Shown one piece after another: positions 50,236 through 61,021 of a stretch of 64,000 bases of DNA. The notes beneath the pieces were generated by a model. It made no database searches. It worked only from the letters and a program-made list of their open reading frames with translations, and was not told the origin of the DNA. Made by a program: the position numbers and the translations under genes. Positions within the stretch are counted from its first letter, which is position 1, and every line of letters begins with the position of its first letter. Origin of the DNA: Myotis daubentonii (taxonomy: Eukaryota > Chordata > Mammalia > Chiroptera > Vespertilionidae); contig NC_081844.1 of assembly GCF_963259705.1 (NCBI RefSeq), forward strand, positions 109,058,965 through 109,122,964. Reading direction: 5' to 3'.

Positions 50236-50851
50236 CAGTCATGTGCTGCTTAAAGATGGGGACAGGTTCTAAGAAATGTGTCTTCAGGCAATTTCATCGT
50301 GCAAGCATCACACCTAGATGGTACTGCCTACCTCACACTTAGGCTATGTGATGTAACCTACTGCTCCCAGCCCACAAACCTGTACCGCAGGTTACTATGC
50401 AAAATCACAAAGTCCACTCTAAAATAATGATTAAAGGTATAGTATAGACCTGGCTGGTCTGGCTTGGGTGAGTGTCAGCCCCTGCCCTGAAAGATTGCTA
50501 GTTCAGTTTGGTTCGCTTCTGGGTCAGGGCACATGCCCGGGTTGGCAGGCTCAGTCCCCAGTAGGTGGTTGTGCACAAGGAAGCCGATGGATGTTTCACT
50601 CTCACATCAATGTTTCTCTCTCTTCCTCTCCCTTTCTCTCTAAAAATGAATTTTTAAATCTTTTTTTTTTCAAGTATAGTAAATACATAAACCAGTAACA
50701 TACTTGTTTATTATCAAGTATGTACTGTATGTAACTGTATGTGCTACACTTTTATATGACTGGCAGTACATTAGATTTGTTTTTCCATTATAATCTTAGG
50801 GACCACCATCGTATATGGTTGGTGACCAAAATGTTATGTGGCACATGAATG
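50236..50851 (+). mobile_element. Tigger/MER2-type DNA transposon, interrupted by a Ves
   Basis: Inverted ends CAGTCATGTGCTGCTTAA / TTATGTGGCACATGAATG, TA on both sides (50234-50235, 50852-50853), internal CTGTACCGCAGGTTACT and TTATATGACTGGCAGTACAT. Ancient pogo-like family, non-autonomous. Confidence 0.8.
50448..50671 (+). mobile_element. Ves-related SINE
   Basis: ACCTGGCTGGTCTGGCTTGGGTGAG start; flanks AGGTATAGTA / AAGTATAGTA; inside the Tigger element. Confidence 0.83.
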
Positions 50852-50873
50852 TATTTTAAAAAAACCTCATTTC

Positions 50874-51068
50874 TGCCTGGCCAGTGTGGCTCAGTGATTG
50901 TGAACCAGGAGGTCATGGTTGGATTCCCAGTTGGGACACATGCCTGGGTTGCGGGCTCGATCCCCAGTGTGGGGGCGTACAGGAGGCAGCTGATTAATGA
51001 TTCTCTCTCACCATTGATGTTCCTATCTCTCCTTCCTCCCTCTCTGAAATCAATAAAAATATATATAT
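50874..51068 (+). mobile_element. Ves SINE, box-deleted
   Basis: GCCTGGCCAGTGTGGCTCAGTGATTG then directly TGAACCAGGAGGTC: about 14 bp of the usual box spacer are missing. CTCATTTCT flanks both ends. Confidence 0.9.
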
Positions 51069-52565
51069 TTTTAAAAACTCATTTCTACCAGCATGTTATA
51101 ATGTAAAGGAGATTTTTTTGCTAGTGAATTTGTTCTGTAAGAAATTGTTGCTCCCACTGCAGCCCACATTGTTCAAGTTCAGAGAGGGACCTTGTGCTAC
51201 CCTGTGGAGAGCTGTCCTAAAGACGGCTGCCTGTGGGTTTGCCCTCCAAAGTCTCAATGGCCTAGTTTACAACACTTCTTTGCCCCCTCCTCTCTGGGTT
51301 TTCATTGATTTTTTTTTTTTAATCTCTATCCAAAAGTATTGGTATCCCAAGGAATGCTATTCAAAGAGATGAATGTAGAAAGGGCCTAGGAACAAAAACG
51401 ATAGTACATTTTGCTGTAGATCTCAGAATTAGTTGCAAAATGAAGATTAAAAACCCATGATTTGTCTTAACGACTCATTGGTAATATTTTTTGTCTTCTT
51501 GGGAGGGCACTAACCTTTGAGGCCTGATCACGCCACCCACCTCCAGTGCAGCAGGCAGGCCTGAAGTTCGGAGCTGTCACCATTTACTACTGTCCTTGTA
51601 GAAAAATAAACATGTCACTTGATTAAAGTAGAAGTCTGACCATGTTCCATGGTTTTTGTGGCCACAATATATCAGTCTCATCACAGCCTAACCCTGTTCA
51701 CAAACTGTAAAGGATCATAAATAAGCTTTGAGTGCCTCCACTTCTGGAAACCACACATTACTTGTTTAGTGCTTTTATATGTTTTGCTAAAATAACTTAA
51801 TGTCATTTTTCTGTGCCTGTGGCCTCATCAAAGGAGAAGTGCATTTTGATTTAAAGTCTTTAGAAATCTCACGTTAAAAAACCTCAAGAATTGGTATCTA
51901 CAAAATATCTTTTTATAGTCATTTGCCTCCTTTCTGTCTTTACCCTAATTGCATGTTAGCAGGTGTCAGCATCTTAATTTTCTCAGTGATTCTCATTGCG
52001 ATGTCCTTGAAGGAGTGTGTGTGTGCATATATTTTGGAGCACAGAGCAAGTGCTCCCTCTTTGCATTCTCAGCACAGAGCACTGCAGGGCTTCCAGCCTT
52101 CCAGGGAGAAGAGAAGCTGTTGCTATGGTGATGACAGAAGCATGAAAACACCCTCTATCCCCGTGGGTGCCTATGTCAGGGAGGAAGAATGTGGGCAAGG
52201 GAAGCCGTAGCAAAGAGGAATGAATGTTCAGAGACCATTGAGCAGAGTCAGAGTGAAGCCTAGGCTACCGCTGCCGCTGCGGGATTTTTCATGTTCGCTG
52301 TTGAATTCAAGGTCATCTTCTGATTGCCGTGTGGTGGCTGAGAAACGTAAACAGCCTTTTCCTCCTCAGTGGCCTCCCCGCAAGCACACAGAGAATGAGA
52401 AAGGCCTCTGTCACCTTCCCAGTCCCCATCAGTCACATAACCGTCTCCCAGGTCACAGTTAGAAAAGCATGCCTCAGTCTGTGTGGCCAGCGTACTGTTC
52501 TAAGTGTGATCAACCTCCCAGACCCACTGTCGTTCATGTAACTGACTAAGGAGCCAGCCCTGCCA

Positions 52566-52784
52566 TCTCTCTTGTTTTTTAAAATACCAGATATGTTTTT
52601 ATTGACTTCAGAGAGAGGGAGGGAGAGGGAGAGATAGAAAGAAACATTGATCAGCTGCCTCCTGCATGCCCCCTTACTGGGGATTGAGCCTGCAACCCAG
52701 GCATGTGCCCTGACTGGGAATCAAACCAGCAATCTCTTGGTGCGTGGGACAATGCTCAATCCATTGAGCCACACCAGCCTGGCC
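52566..52784 (-). mobile_element. Ves SINE, old subtype
   Basis: CCATTGAGCCACACCAGCCTGGCC end, GACTGGGAATCAAACCAGC box; CCCTGCCA on both sides. Confidence 0.88.
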
Positions 52785-53284
52785 CTGCCAATTCTTTGGA
52801 AACTAAATGGCAGCCACGTCCTCTCTGTTTGCACTATGTGCTAATGTCCATTGAGAAGACAGTCTCGGAATCACTTTGGTAACTCAGAAGAGCAGTGCTG
52901 AGAAACTAAGTCCAGTCCTCTGAGGTCGGGGTGAGGCCCACAACCCAAAGCTACTGTGCTGTGCCGTTCTACCAGAAAGTCAGAGCAAATGCCACTGGGC
53001 TTTCACATCATAGTTAAAATAGGTGGGAGTTAAGTTACCTGCCAACAGAACCCTTAGCGAGTTTTAGGGGTTTTCTACTCCTTATCTGCTCAAAGTCACA
53101 CAGTTAGCAGGCAATATCAGGAGTCAAATCCAGGGCTTCCTTCCTTACTATTATTTGTGTGTTTTCAGGTGTGATTTTGGTAGGATGGGTTGATTTTGAG
53201 TTCTTTTTTTATGGAGATATAACCTGAAATACTTACAACTGAAATGATTTGTGATCTGGGATTTGCTTCAAAATTATACTGGAG

Positions 53285-54632
53285 GGCCGGTGTGGCTCAG
53301 TGGTTGAATGTCGACCTATGAACCAGGAGGTCACAGTTTGGTTCCCGGTCAGGGCACATCCCTGGGTTGCAAGCTCCATCCCCAGTCTGGAGTGTTCAGG
53401 AGGCAGCCGATCAATGATTCTCTCTCATCATTGATGTTTCTATTGTTTTCTCCCTCTCCCTTTCTTTCTTAAATCAATAATCCTATCTAATAATAGAGAA
53501 ACATGGTAATTAACTGTAACTTCGCTACCCTTCTCATTGGCTAATCAGCAAGATATGCAAATTAGCTGCCAACCAAGATGGCGGCCAGCAGCCAGGCAGC
53601 TGAAGCGAACAGGAGGCTTGCTTGCTCCAGTGATGGAGGAAGCCAAGGTTTCCTGCCTGCCGCTGCCGGCCTCTGAGCTGCACTCTAAGAAACAATGTTG
53701 CAATTATAGAAGGTAAATAAACCTCAGAAACCTGCTTTCAGCCCTCAGAGCTGGAGCGAGCAGGACCGCAGCAGTGTTACAATTATAGAACCTAAACAAA
53801 CCAGATACCTGCTTTCAGCAGCCAAGGTCTCAGAGCTGGAGCCAGCTCTCAGCTCCAGTGACAGCCATAGAAGGTAAATAAATCCCAGAATAAAAAAAAA
53901 GAAAAAAAGGGAGAGGTTGGGAGCTTCCGTCACCCGCTAGCCTGAAAATGGCCCTCAGCCCCTCACCCAGACTGGCCAGGCACCCCAGTGGGACACCCAC
54001 CCTGAAGGTGGTGTGACCAGCTGCAAACAGCCATCATTCCCTCATCCAGGCTGGCCAGGCACCCAAGCGGGAACCCCACCCTGAACTGGGACACCCTTCA
54101 GGGTAAACCAGCCGGCCCCCACCCATGCACCAGGCCTCTATCCTATATAGTAAAAGAGTAATATGCAAACTGACCCTAACAGCAGAACGACTGGGAATGA
54201 CTGGTCACTATGACACACACTGACCACCAGGGGGCAGATGATCAATGCAGGAGCTGCCCTCCGGTGGTCAGGGTGCTCTCACATGGGAGGAGCTCTGCTC
54301 AGCCACAAGCCAGGCTGATGGCTGCCAGTACAGCGGTGGTGGTGGGAGCCTCTCCCGCCTCAGGAGCGCTAAGGATGTCTGACTGCAGCTTACGTCTGCT
54401 CCCTGCTGTCAAGTGGGCATCCCCCAAGGGCTGCCGGGCTGCCAGAGGGATGTCTGATTGCCATCTTAGGCCCAATCCCCTGGGGAGCGGGCCTAAGCCA
54501 GCAGGCGGTCATCCCCTGAGGAGTCCCAGACTGCGAGAGGGCACAGGCCTGGCTGAGGGACCCCCCTCCCCCCGAGTGCACAAATTTTTGTGCACCGGGC
54601 CTCTAGTAAAAATATATTTAAAAAATATTATA
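53285..54632 (+). mobile_element. Ves SINE split by a composite Helitron
   Basis: Body 53285-53480 (GGGCCGGTGTGGCTCAGTGG...AAATCAATAA), tail resumes at 54607 (TAAAAATATATTTAAAAA). ATTATACTGGAGG occurs at both outer edges as target duplication. Confidence 0.9.
53481..54606 (+). mobile_element. Composite Helitron (parts A and B), second copy
   Basis: A|TCCTATCTAATAATAGAG start; part A to about 54140 with the same GATGGCGGCCAGCAG block as at 19863; part B starts TCCTATATAGTAAAAGAGTA and ends with the hairpin GTGCACAAATTTTTGTGCAC (54576-54595) and CGGGCCTCTAG|T. Part B carries a CTCF-like core at 54224-54237 and a degenerate inverted partner. 1126 bp. Confidence 0.88.
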
Positions 54633-54701
54633 CTGGAGGAAAGAGGTAGATAGGGTCTAGGTAAGCTAAGATGGGCCATGAGTTGATCATTATTAAACAC
54701 T

Positions 54702-55151
54702 AGTGCCCTGGTGCACGGATTTGTGCACATGGAAAGGAAATTAATTAGAAGGAGGCTGGTGAGGTGGGACTGGGTGAGATGGGCTGGACATGCCCTGGAG
54801 CCAACCTCCCACGGTTCCTCCCTGGCCGGCCACACCTGGGGCTGTGCCGTGGCTACAAGGGCATCTGCAAAGTGAGCAGGGTCCCTCCAGACTGGACCGC
54901 GGGGATTGGTCCAAAACCGGCTCTTCGACTTCCCACGAGGGGTCCTAAATTGCGAGAGGGCGGCTCTCAGGTGACGCATCATGGAATCGGGCTCCCTCCT
55001 CTCTGGTTCTAGGGTGCATCACCCAAGAACCACCGCTGCCAAGTCATTGCAGCTCGGCAGCTCCTGCATTGAGCAGACGTCTCCCCCCTGGTGGTCAGTG
55101 CGTGTCATATCTACTGGCTGGTCAGACAGTCGCTTAGCTTTTTATATATAG
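54702..55151 (-). mobile_element. Helitron, non-autonomous
   Basis: A|CTAGTGCCCTGGTGCACGG and hairpin-like GGATTTGTGCAC at the 3' end; TTTTTATATATAGA at the 5' end, directly adjoining the next Helitron. Near-match CTCF-like motif at about 55084-55097. Confidence 0.85.
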
Positions 55152-55366
55152 ACTAGTGGCCCAGTGCACAAAATTTGTGCACGGGGGTGTGCCTGCACCA
55201 TCTCCAATCTGGGACCCCTCGAGGGATGTCTGACTGCCCATTTAGGCCCGATCCCAGTGGGACATCCCTCTCACAATTCAGGACTGCTGGCTCCCAACCA
55301 CTCACCTGCCTGCCTGCCTGATTGCCCCTAACTGCTTCTGCCTGCCAGCCTGATCACCCCCTAACC

Positions 55367-55578
55367 CAGTGATGGCGAACCTATGACAACTCATTTTTTT
55401 GGTTGATTTTTCTTTGTTAAATGGCATTTAAATATATAAAATAAATATCAAAAATATAAGTCTTTGTTTTACTATGGTTGCAAATATCAAAAAGTTCCTA
55501 TATGTGACACGGCACCAGAGTTAAGTTAGGGTTTTTCAAAATGCTGACACGCTGAGCTCAAAAGGTTTGCCATCATTG
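55367..55578. mobile_element. hAT MITE, CAGTGATGGCGAACC family, nested in a Helitron
   Basis: Inverted ends CAGTGATGGCGAACCTATGA / TCAAAAGGTTTGCCATCATTG, 8-bp duplication CCCTAACC at 55359-55366 and 55579-55586. The duplication motif also occurs in the host array, so the flank match alone is weaker evidence than the ends. Confidence 0.92.
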
Positions 55579-55586
55579 CCCTAACC

Positions 55587-55860
55587 ACTCCCCTTCCAGC
55601 CTGATTGATGCCTAACTGCCCTCCCTGCTGGCCCGGTCGCCCCTAACTGCTCTCCTCCGCTGGCCCAGTTGCCCCTAACTGCCCTCCTTGCTGGCCTGGT
55701 CTCCCCCCGCCCCAACTGCCCTCCCCTGCAGGGCTGGGTTTCTCCCAAATGTCCTCCCCTGAAGGCCTGGTCGCCCCCAACTGCCCTCCTCTGCCAGCCC
55801 GGTCACCCCTAACTGTTCTCCCCTGCTGTCCTGATCATCCACAACTGCCCTCCCCTGACG
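55587..55860. repeat. Minisatellite inside a Helitron, about 33-bp units
   Basis: About eight units built on GCCCCTAACTGCCCTCC...CTGGCCCGGTC; diverged from each other. Units of the same kind are present before the MITE (from 55300). Confidence 0.85.
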
Positions 55861-56004
55861 GCCATCTTGTGTCCACATGGGGGCAGCCATCTTGTGTGTT
55901 GGAGTGGTGGTCAATTTGCATATTAATCTTTTATTAGATAGGATAGATAGATGAGTAATGGATACATGGGGTTCATTATATTATCTACTTTTGGATATAT
56001 TTAA

Positions 56005-56226
56005 ATTTTTTTTAAAATATATTTTATTGATTTTTTACAGAGAGGAAGGGAGAGAGATAGAGAGTTAGAAACATCGATGAGAGAGAAACACCGATCAGCT
56101 GCCTCCTGCACACCTCCCACTGGGGATATGCCCGCAACCCAGGTACATGTCCCCGACCGGAATCGAACCCGGGACCCTTCAGTCCGCAGGCCGACGCTCT
56201 ATCCACTGAGCCAAACCAGTTTCAGC
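56005..56226 (-). mobile_element. Ves SINE
   Basis: Near-consensus; AAATTTTTT flanks; CCAAACCAGTTTCAGC end. Confidence 0.93.
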
Positions 56227-56399
56227 AAATTTTTTCATAATAAGTTAATTTTAAAAACACCAGCTGAAGAAATCTAGGTCTGTTTGACGTTCTGTATCTG
56301 TACTCTTACCTACGTTGCTTTGCTGCTTTGAGGTACCTCACTCTTGGGAACTGGAAAGACCCTTACTGAAATGTTTTATGTATTTTGTGGTATGGTCAC

Positions 56400-56595
56400 T
56401 TTTTCTAAAAAAATTGATTTTAGAGAGAAAAAGGGAGAGAGAGAAAGAGAGAAACATCGATCAGTTGTCTCCTGTATGCATCCCGACCGGGGATCAAACC
56501 TGCAACCTGGGTATGTGCCCTGACTGGGAATCAAATCTGCGACCCTTCAGTGCATGCATGATTCTCCAACCAACTGAGCCACACTGGCCAGAGCA
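56400..56595 (-). mobile_element. Ves SINE, old subtype
   Basis: CCAACTGAGCCACACTGGCCAGAGC end, GACTGGGAATCAAATCTG box. Confidence 0.88.
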
Positions 56596-57605
56596 GCATT
56601 GCCACTGTTTGAAAGATGTGAGGGAAATCTGTAACATAACAGGAAAATGTCTCCAGCTCTTTGTGGGGAGATTTGAGGGCTAGTCATCCTGGAGGAGGGG
56701 AGGCTTTGTGGGCAGTTTCTCTATTTGTACAAGGTGGTTCCGTAGAAGTGCTGGTGACCTGGTGTTTTCCGACTTCGAGAAAACAGACCTCAGCTCCCTG
56801 TAAGGAATCCATAATGGATCCTAGGCCATAATATAACCAGTGAACCGGGCTCCGGAAGCCTGGGCCCTGCACGGGAACTCTCCGAAGGCCCCTGCACAGC
56901 CTTGCACAGCTCCTTGCTCTAGCACAACTTCCAGCATGTGATTTAGCCTCGAGGCCAGGAGAGGGGCATGTGACCTCTTAAGTGTCCTTCTAGTCCAGAG
57001 CCTGTGCCTTCTAGAATACTGAGAGTTTTCAAACTGACATTGGCGTTTGGTTTTCAAAGAGAAGTAAGCTAAGGAAACTTCTCAGATCAAATCCCTGTAG
57101 CCTCATAAAAGCACTTTTCAGTTTTATTTCTCATCAGAAGTTCATATGAAAAGCATTTAAGTTTCAAAAGCTCCCTGTGTCTGAGAAGCTGATCCAGATT
57201 CTAGCCCAAAGAGAGTGAGGTAGATTACAATTTTTTCTTCTCTTGTCTTTGACCACAGCGTGTCCTTTTGCCTTCCTGTCCCCTCTTCTGTCGAATTTTG
57301 CTGCTAAAAACATCTCCTGTGGCTGCTGCTTGTATTACCACAATCGTCTTAGCTCCACGGCCCTCTCACTTCCCATAAAAACCTCCTCTTCTCCCCCAAG
57401 GCCAGTGCCCATCTCTCCATGTGGATCTTTTCTCCACACTGGCCCCTGACCATCACCACCATGGCCCTACCTGTGCAGTTCCTTCTCTCTCTTCCCCTCT
57501 TTTTTTCTCTCTGGACTCACTTTTTCCTAAAATCCTTTGCCTAGCCATTGTGCAGAAGAAGCTAACGAAGATCTTGCCCCTCCGCCTCCCCGAGGTTTCT
57601 TCCCT

Positions 57606-57868
57606 GTTTTTTTATTGTTGTTGTTATTCCTTACCCGAGGATATGTTTTCATTGATTTTTAGAGAGAGTGGAAGGGACGGGGAAAGACAGAGAGAGAGAG
57701 AAACATCGATGTGAGAGACGCTTTGATTGGCTGCCTTCCACACAGGCTGTGATCAGGGCTGGGGATCAAGCCTGCAACCAAGGTACATGCCCTTGAATGG
57801 AGTCAAACCCGGGACCTTTAAGTCAGTGGGCCAACCCTCTGTCCACTGAGCCAAACCAGCTAAGGCCA
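57606..57868 (-). mobile_element. Ves SINE, CTTACC-tail
   Basis: Duplication TTTCTTCCCT at 57596-57605 and 57869-57878; CCAAACCAGCTAAGGCC end. Confidence 0.92.
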
Positions 57869-58089
57869 TTTCTTCCCTCTTTGAACAGGTTCATTAGCCA
57901 CTCCCTCCACATAGGCTTGTGCCAGGACAGGTGGGAGATCACTGCTTTGGTTGGAATTGATTTGGTCGTTCACTCGGCAGTTACTTATTGAGCACTGTGC
58001 CTGAAGAACTACAAAAGGGGCCACCACAGCCCTAAGCTAAGATCTGGGCAGGGGAAGCCAGCTCACATGCAGACAGTTGAAAAGTGAGA

Positions 58090-58455
58090 CGGTGACGGTG
58101 ATGGCTAGAGGCAGTCAGAAGAGGGACAGTCACTGTGATTTGGCACAATTGAGAAATACTTTATGAAAGAACTGGGTCTTGGCCTAACGGCCGTGATGTA
58201 ACCTAATGGGTGGAGATAAGAAAGTACTCCAAGGCCAGAGAGTGACTCGAGCAAAACTGTGTGAAGCGTCAGCCAGTAGACAGATGTGACCGAGCAGGAG
58301 GAAATAGGTCTCAGAAGATAGACAGACTCCAGATGGAAGAGGGCTTTGCAGAGCAGAGTAAGGGTGGTGGATTTGATTCCAGAGGCCCCAGAGAGCGGTG
58401 GCCGGCCTGAGGCAGGGATGATGTGATCAGAGTGCTGTTTGGGGAGGATGGACAT
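58090..58455 (-). mobile_element. L2 LINE fragment
   Basis: GGAAGAGGGCTTTGCAGAGC...GGTGGATTTGATTCCAGAGG and GGCAGGGATGATGTGATCAG are the complement of the L2 3' region, diverged. Confidence 0.5.
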
Positions 58456-59532
58456 TGTAGAGCCATGAAAGGAAGTGGGAGTTGGGGAGAGATTAGATAC
58501 AGAATGTTAGGGATGCTGGCCTCTTTGTCAGTTTAATCATAATGGGTCATTTCTAGTAACCTAGTGACCCGAGACATGGGAACACACAGTGCTCCCTCCG
58601 TACCGTAGTCCTCGGTCAATAAACTCTCCCGTCCCAAAGCTCATTCGTGTGGTGGTGCAGGTCTTTGCTGAAGTTCTTCTCCCTTCTCCGAAAGGCCTCA
58701 GTGGGACTGGATTGGCCTGGAGACACAAAGTGTCTCCTGAGGACTGGTTGGAGGCTGCAGGGCAGAGGTGGCAACAGTCGGGAGCGATGGCGGGAGCCGC
58801 TTTGCTGCTGCAGAAAAACAGGACCTCAGCCCCTCTTTACTTAGCAGCTGCATCGCTGCAGTTGTGTGGCTGGCCTGTGTTTTTAGTCCTCCGGTGCCTT
58901 AAATATGGAAGCAATCGTGAAGCCATCACAAGGGTTTTTTCGCCACTCATTTAAAAAGACTTGTTTTCCAGCTGAAAGCATGTTGGATGAGCTTAATTCC
59001 TCTCACTCAGATAAGCTTAATTCCCCTAACTCTGATGTGCGTACAGATAATTGCCTCATTCTCCTTTTGCAACATGTTTTCCCAGCTGCTGGGAGGCCTG
59101 CTTTTTTCCTGTGGGCCTCCTGACAGAAATGCAAACAGTTGAAGGCACCATGGCATCAACTGCTGTTTGTTACCATAGGGGCTTGGATGTTGATGTGTTT
59201 TCCCAGGGAATGTATTTAGCTGGAATTCAGGGCCATGCTCCTGTCCCTGTGAGCCGCACAGGAGAGAGAGGGATCAGGGCTAGCCTGAGCCACGACAAAA
59301 GCCACAGCGTCTCAGAGTGAGCCCTCCTCCCTGCCCAGCTCTAGTTCTGTGTCCTTGTTGTGCAGGGAAATTAATTCTTTTCCTTGATGCAATCTGACTG
59401 CAACCCTGTTTTCTGGGGCACCTCTGCTTAGATCTTTCAACAGAACACAAACAGCCTTTTTACACCTCATTTTGTGAAATATGCATTTACACAAAAATAA
59501 GGTTTGATGCTGCTCATAAATAAACAGATCCC

Positions 59533-59734
59533 TACCCTAGCCAGCTTGGCTCAATGGATAGAGCGTTGGCCTGCGGACTCAAGGGTCCTGGGTTAGATTC
59601 CAGTCAAGGGCACATGCCCGGGTTGCCGGCTCGATTCCCAGTGTGGGGCGTGCAGGAGGCAGCCCATCAATGATTCTCATCATTGATGTTTTTATTTCTC
59701 TCTCCCTCTCCCTTCCTCTCTGAAATCAATAAAA

Positions 59735-59735
<1 letters not shown>
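59533..59735 (+). mobile_element. Ves SINE
   Basis: ACCCTAGCCAGCTTGGCTCAATGGATAGAGC start, GAAATCAATAAAAATAC tail running into an AC repeat. Confidence 0.92.

Positions 59736-59777
<42 letters not shown>
59736..59777. repeat. (AC)n microsatellite
   Basis: Twenty AC units grown from the Ves tail. Confidence 0.96.
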
Positions 59778-59778
<1 letters not shown>

Positions 59779-60515
59779 TTGCAGGCAAGGCAGGCGAGGA
59801 CTGCACCTGGGAACAGTTTGGTGGGGTCTTGCTTTCCTCACTGAGTGCCTAGCTGGCACTGTCCATCCAGGGTGGCTGACAGGGGAACACTATTCTCTCA
59901 TGCCAAAACCACAACAAATGGCAACTTTCCGTTCTGTCATCTCTCTCAGCTCCACTGCTGGGCATGCAATTCATTTTTCTACCATAAAAGGCCAGCAGAG
60001 CTTGTGCAGAGCTGCGGTGCCTCCACTGCAGGGAGAGAGCAGAGGACAGGGCCGGGGGCGTGCGCAGCAGGAGCAGCAGTGCTTGCCCGGCTCCCGGCGC
60101 TGCCTCGGCCAGCTGCAGGCGGCAGTGCATCCGAGCACCGAGCACTCAGCGGGGGCTCATAGGTGTGTCGTTCAAACCCTGTTATGAGGAACTGCACGGA
60201 ACCTGCCCATTGCCCTAGATTGTGGGCATTTGGGTCTCTCCATTTGTAATTGCAGGTGCTGGACTTAAAAAGGGTCCCTGGAGATCACGTAGCCCAGACC
60301 CTCCAGTGGGCAGATGAAGGGAGAGGTTCATGCCAGGTTCAGAAGCTTGAAGAAACCCTCAAACTTCCGTCTTCCGGTTACATGTCTGTTTCCTCAGTGG
60401 TCCAGTAATGTAGTTTGACTCAGTCAGTGGTGAGTCACAGAATCCTTGACAATAGAAATACATTTTTTAATTGGTGGGTTTGTGTGTCAGTCAACCAGGT
60501 CTTTAGAAAGTATCT

Positions 60516-60590
60516 ACGGGGGTGGGCAAAAGTAGGTTAGTAATAAATAATACATGTACTCACTGTAAACCTACTTTTGCCCGCTGCTGT
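60516..60590. mobile_element. Palindromic mariner-like MITE
   Basis: About 75 bp with inverted ends GGGTGGGCAAAAGTAGGTT / AACCTACTTTTGCCCGCTG and a short AT-rich centre, the form of miniature Tc1/mariner elements such as MADE1. TA is next to the left end. Confidence 0.8.
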
Positions 60591-60807
60591 CTTCTGTGTC
60601 GTGTTCCATGTAAAATCCATGGGTTCTGTAGGTGATGTAAACAGATACTCAGAGTTAGTATGGGAGCAAGTAGGAAGCAGACACTTAGCTCTTTGGACAG
60701 CACTTGGCTACAGAGCTCCTGCCTCATGCAACCTGCGGGGGAACCGGGGTCCCAGCTCAACATGGACTGAGTGGCAGCACAGATGTCATTTCAGCCGGAG
60801 CCCCGTG

Positions 60808-61021
60808 CCCTAGCCAGTTTTACTCAGTGGTTAAAGTGTCGCCCACGGACTGAAGGGTCAGAGGCACGTCCCTTGATTGCAGGCTCAATCCCTGGCCCTG
60901 GTTTAGGCGCATGCAGGAGACAAGCAATTGATGTGTCTCTCTCACATCGAAGTTTCTCCCTCTCTCTTCCACTCTCTCTAAAAAAAGAAAGAAAGACAGA
61001 AAGAAAGAAAACAAAAAAACA
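60808..61021 (+). mobile_element. Ves-related SINE
   Basis: Perfect duplication GGAGCCCCGTG at 60797-60807 and 61022-61032. CCCTAGCCAGTTTTACTCAGTGG start; (GAAA)n-like tail; B box partly deleted. Confidence 0.92.

Larger units (their letters stand above)
55152..55945 (-). mobile_element. Helitron, non-autonomous, with tandem array and nested MITE
   Basis: A|CTAGTGGCCCAGTGCAC with hairpin CAAAATTTGTGCAC at the 3' end; TATTAATCTTTTATTAGATAGGA at the 5' end. Contains the hAT MITE at 55367 and the array at 55587. Related to the + strand Helitron at 40038. Confidence 0.87.

Noticed and set aside
55675..55914. 79-codon frame on the - strand with repeated GRAVGA/LQGR units
   Set aside because: Produced by the Helitron tandem array.
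59845..60187. Overlapping frames of about 100 codons on both strands
   Set aside because: GC-rich patch; no family recognised and frames overlap in opposite directions. Kept only as a CpG finding.
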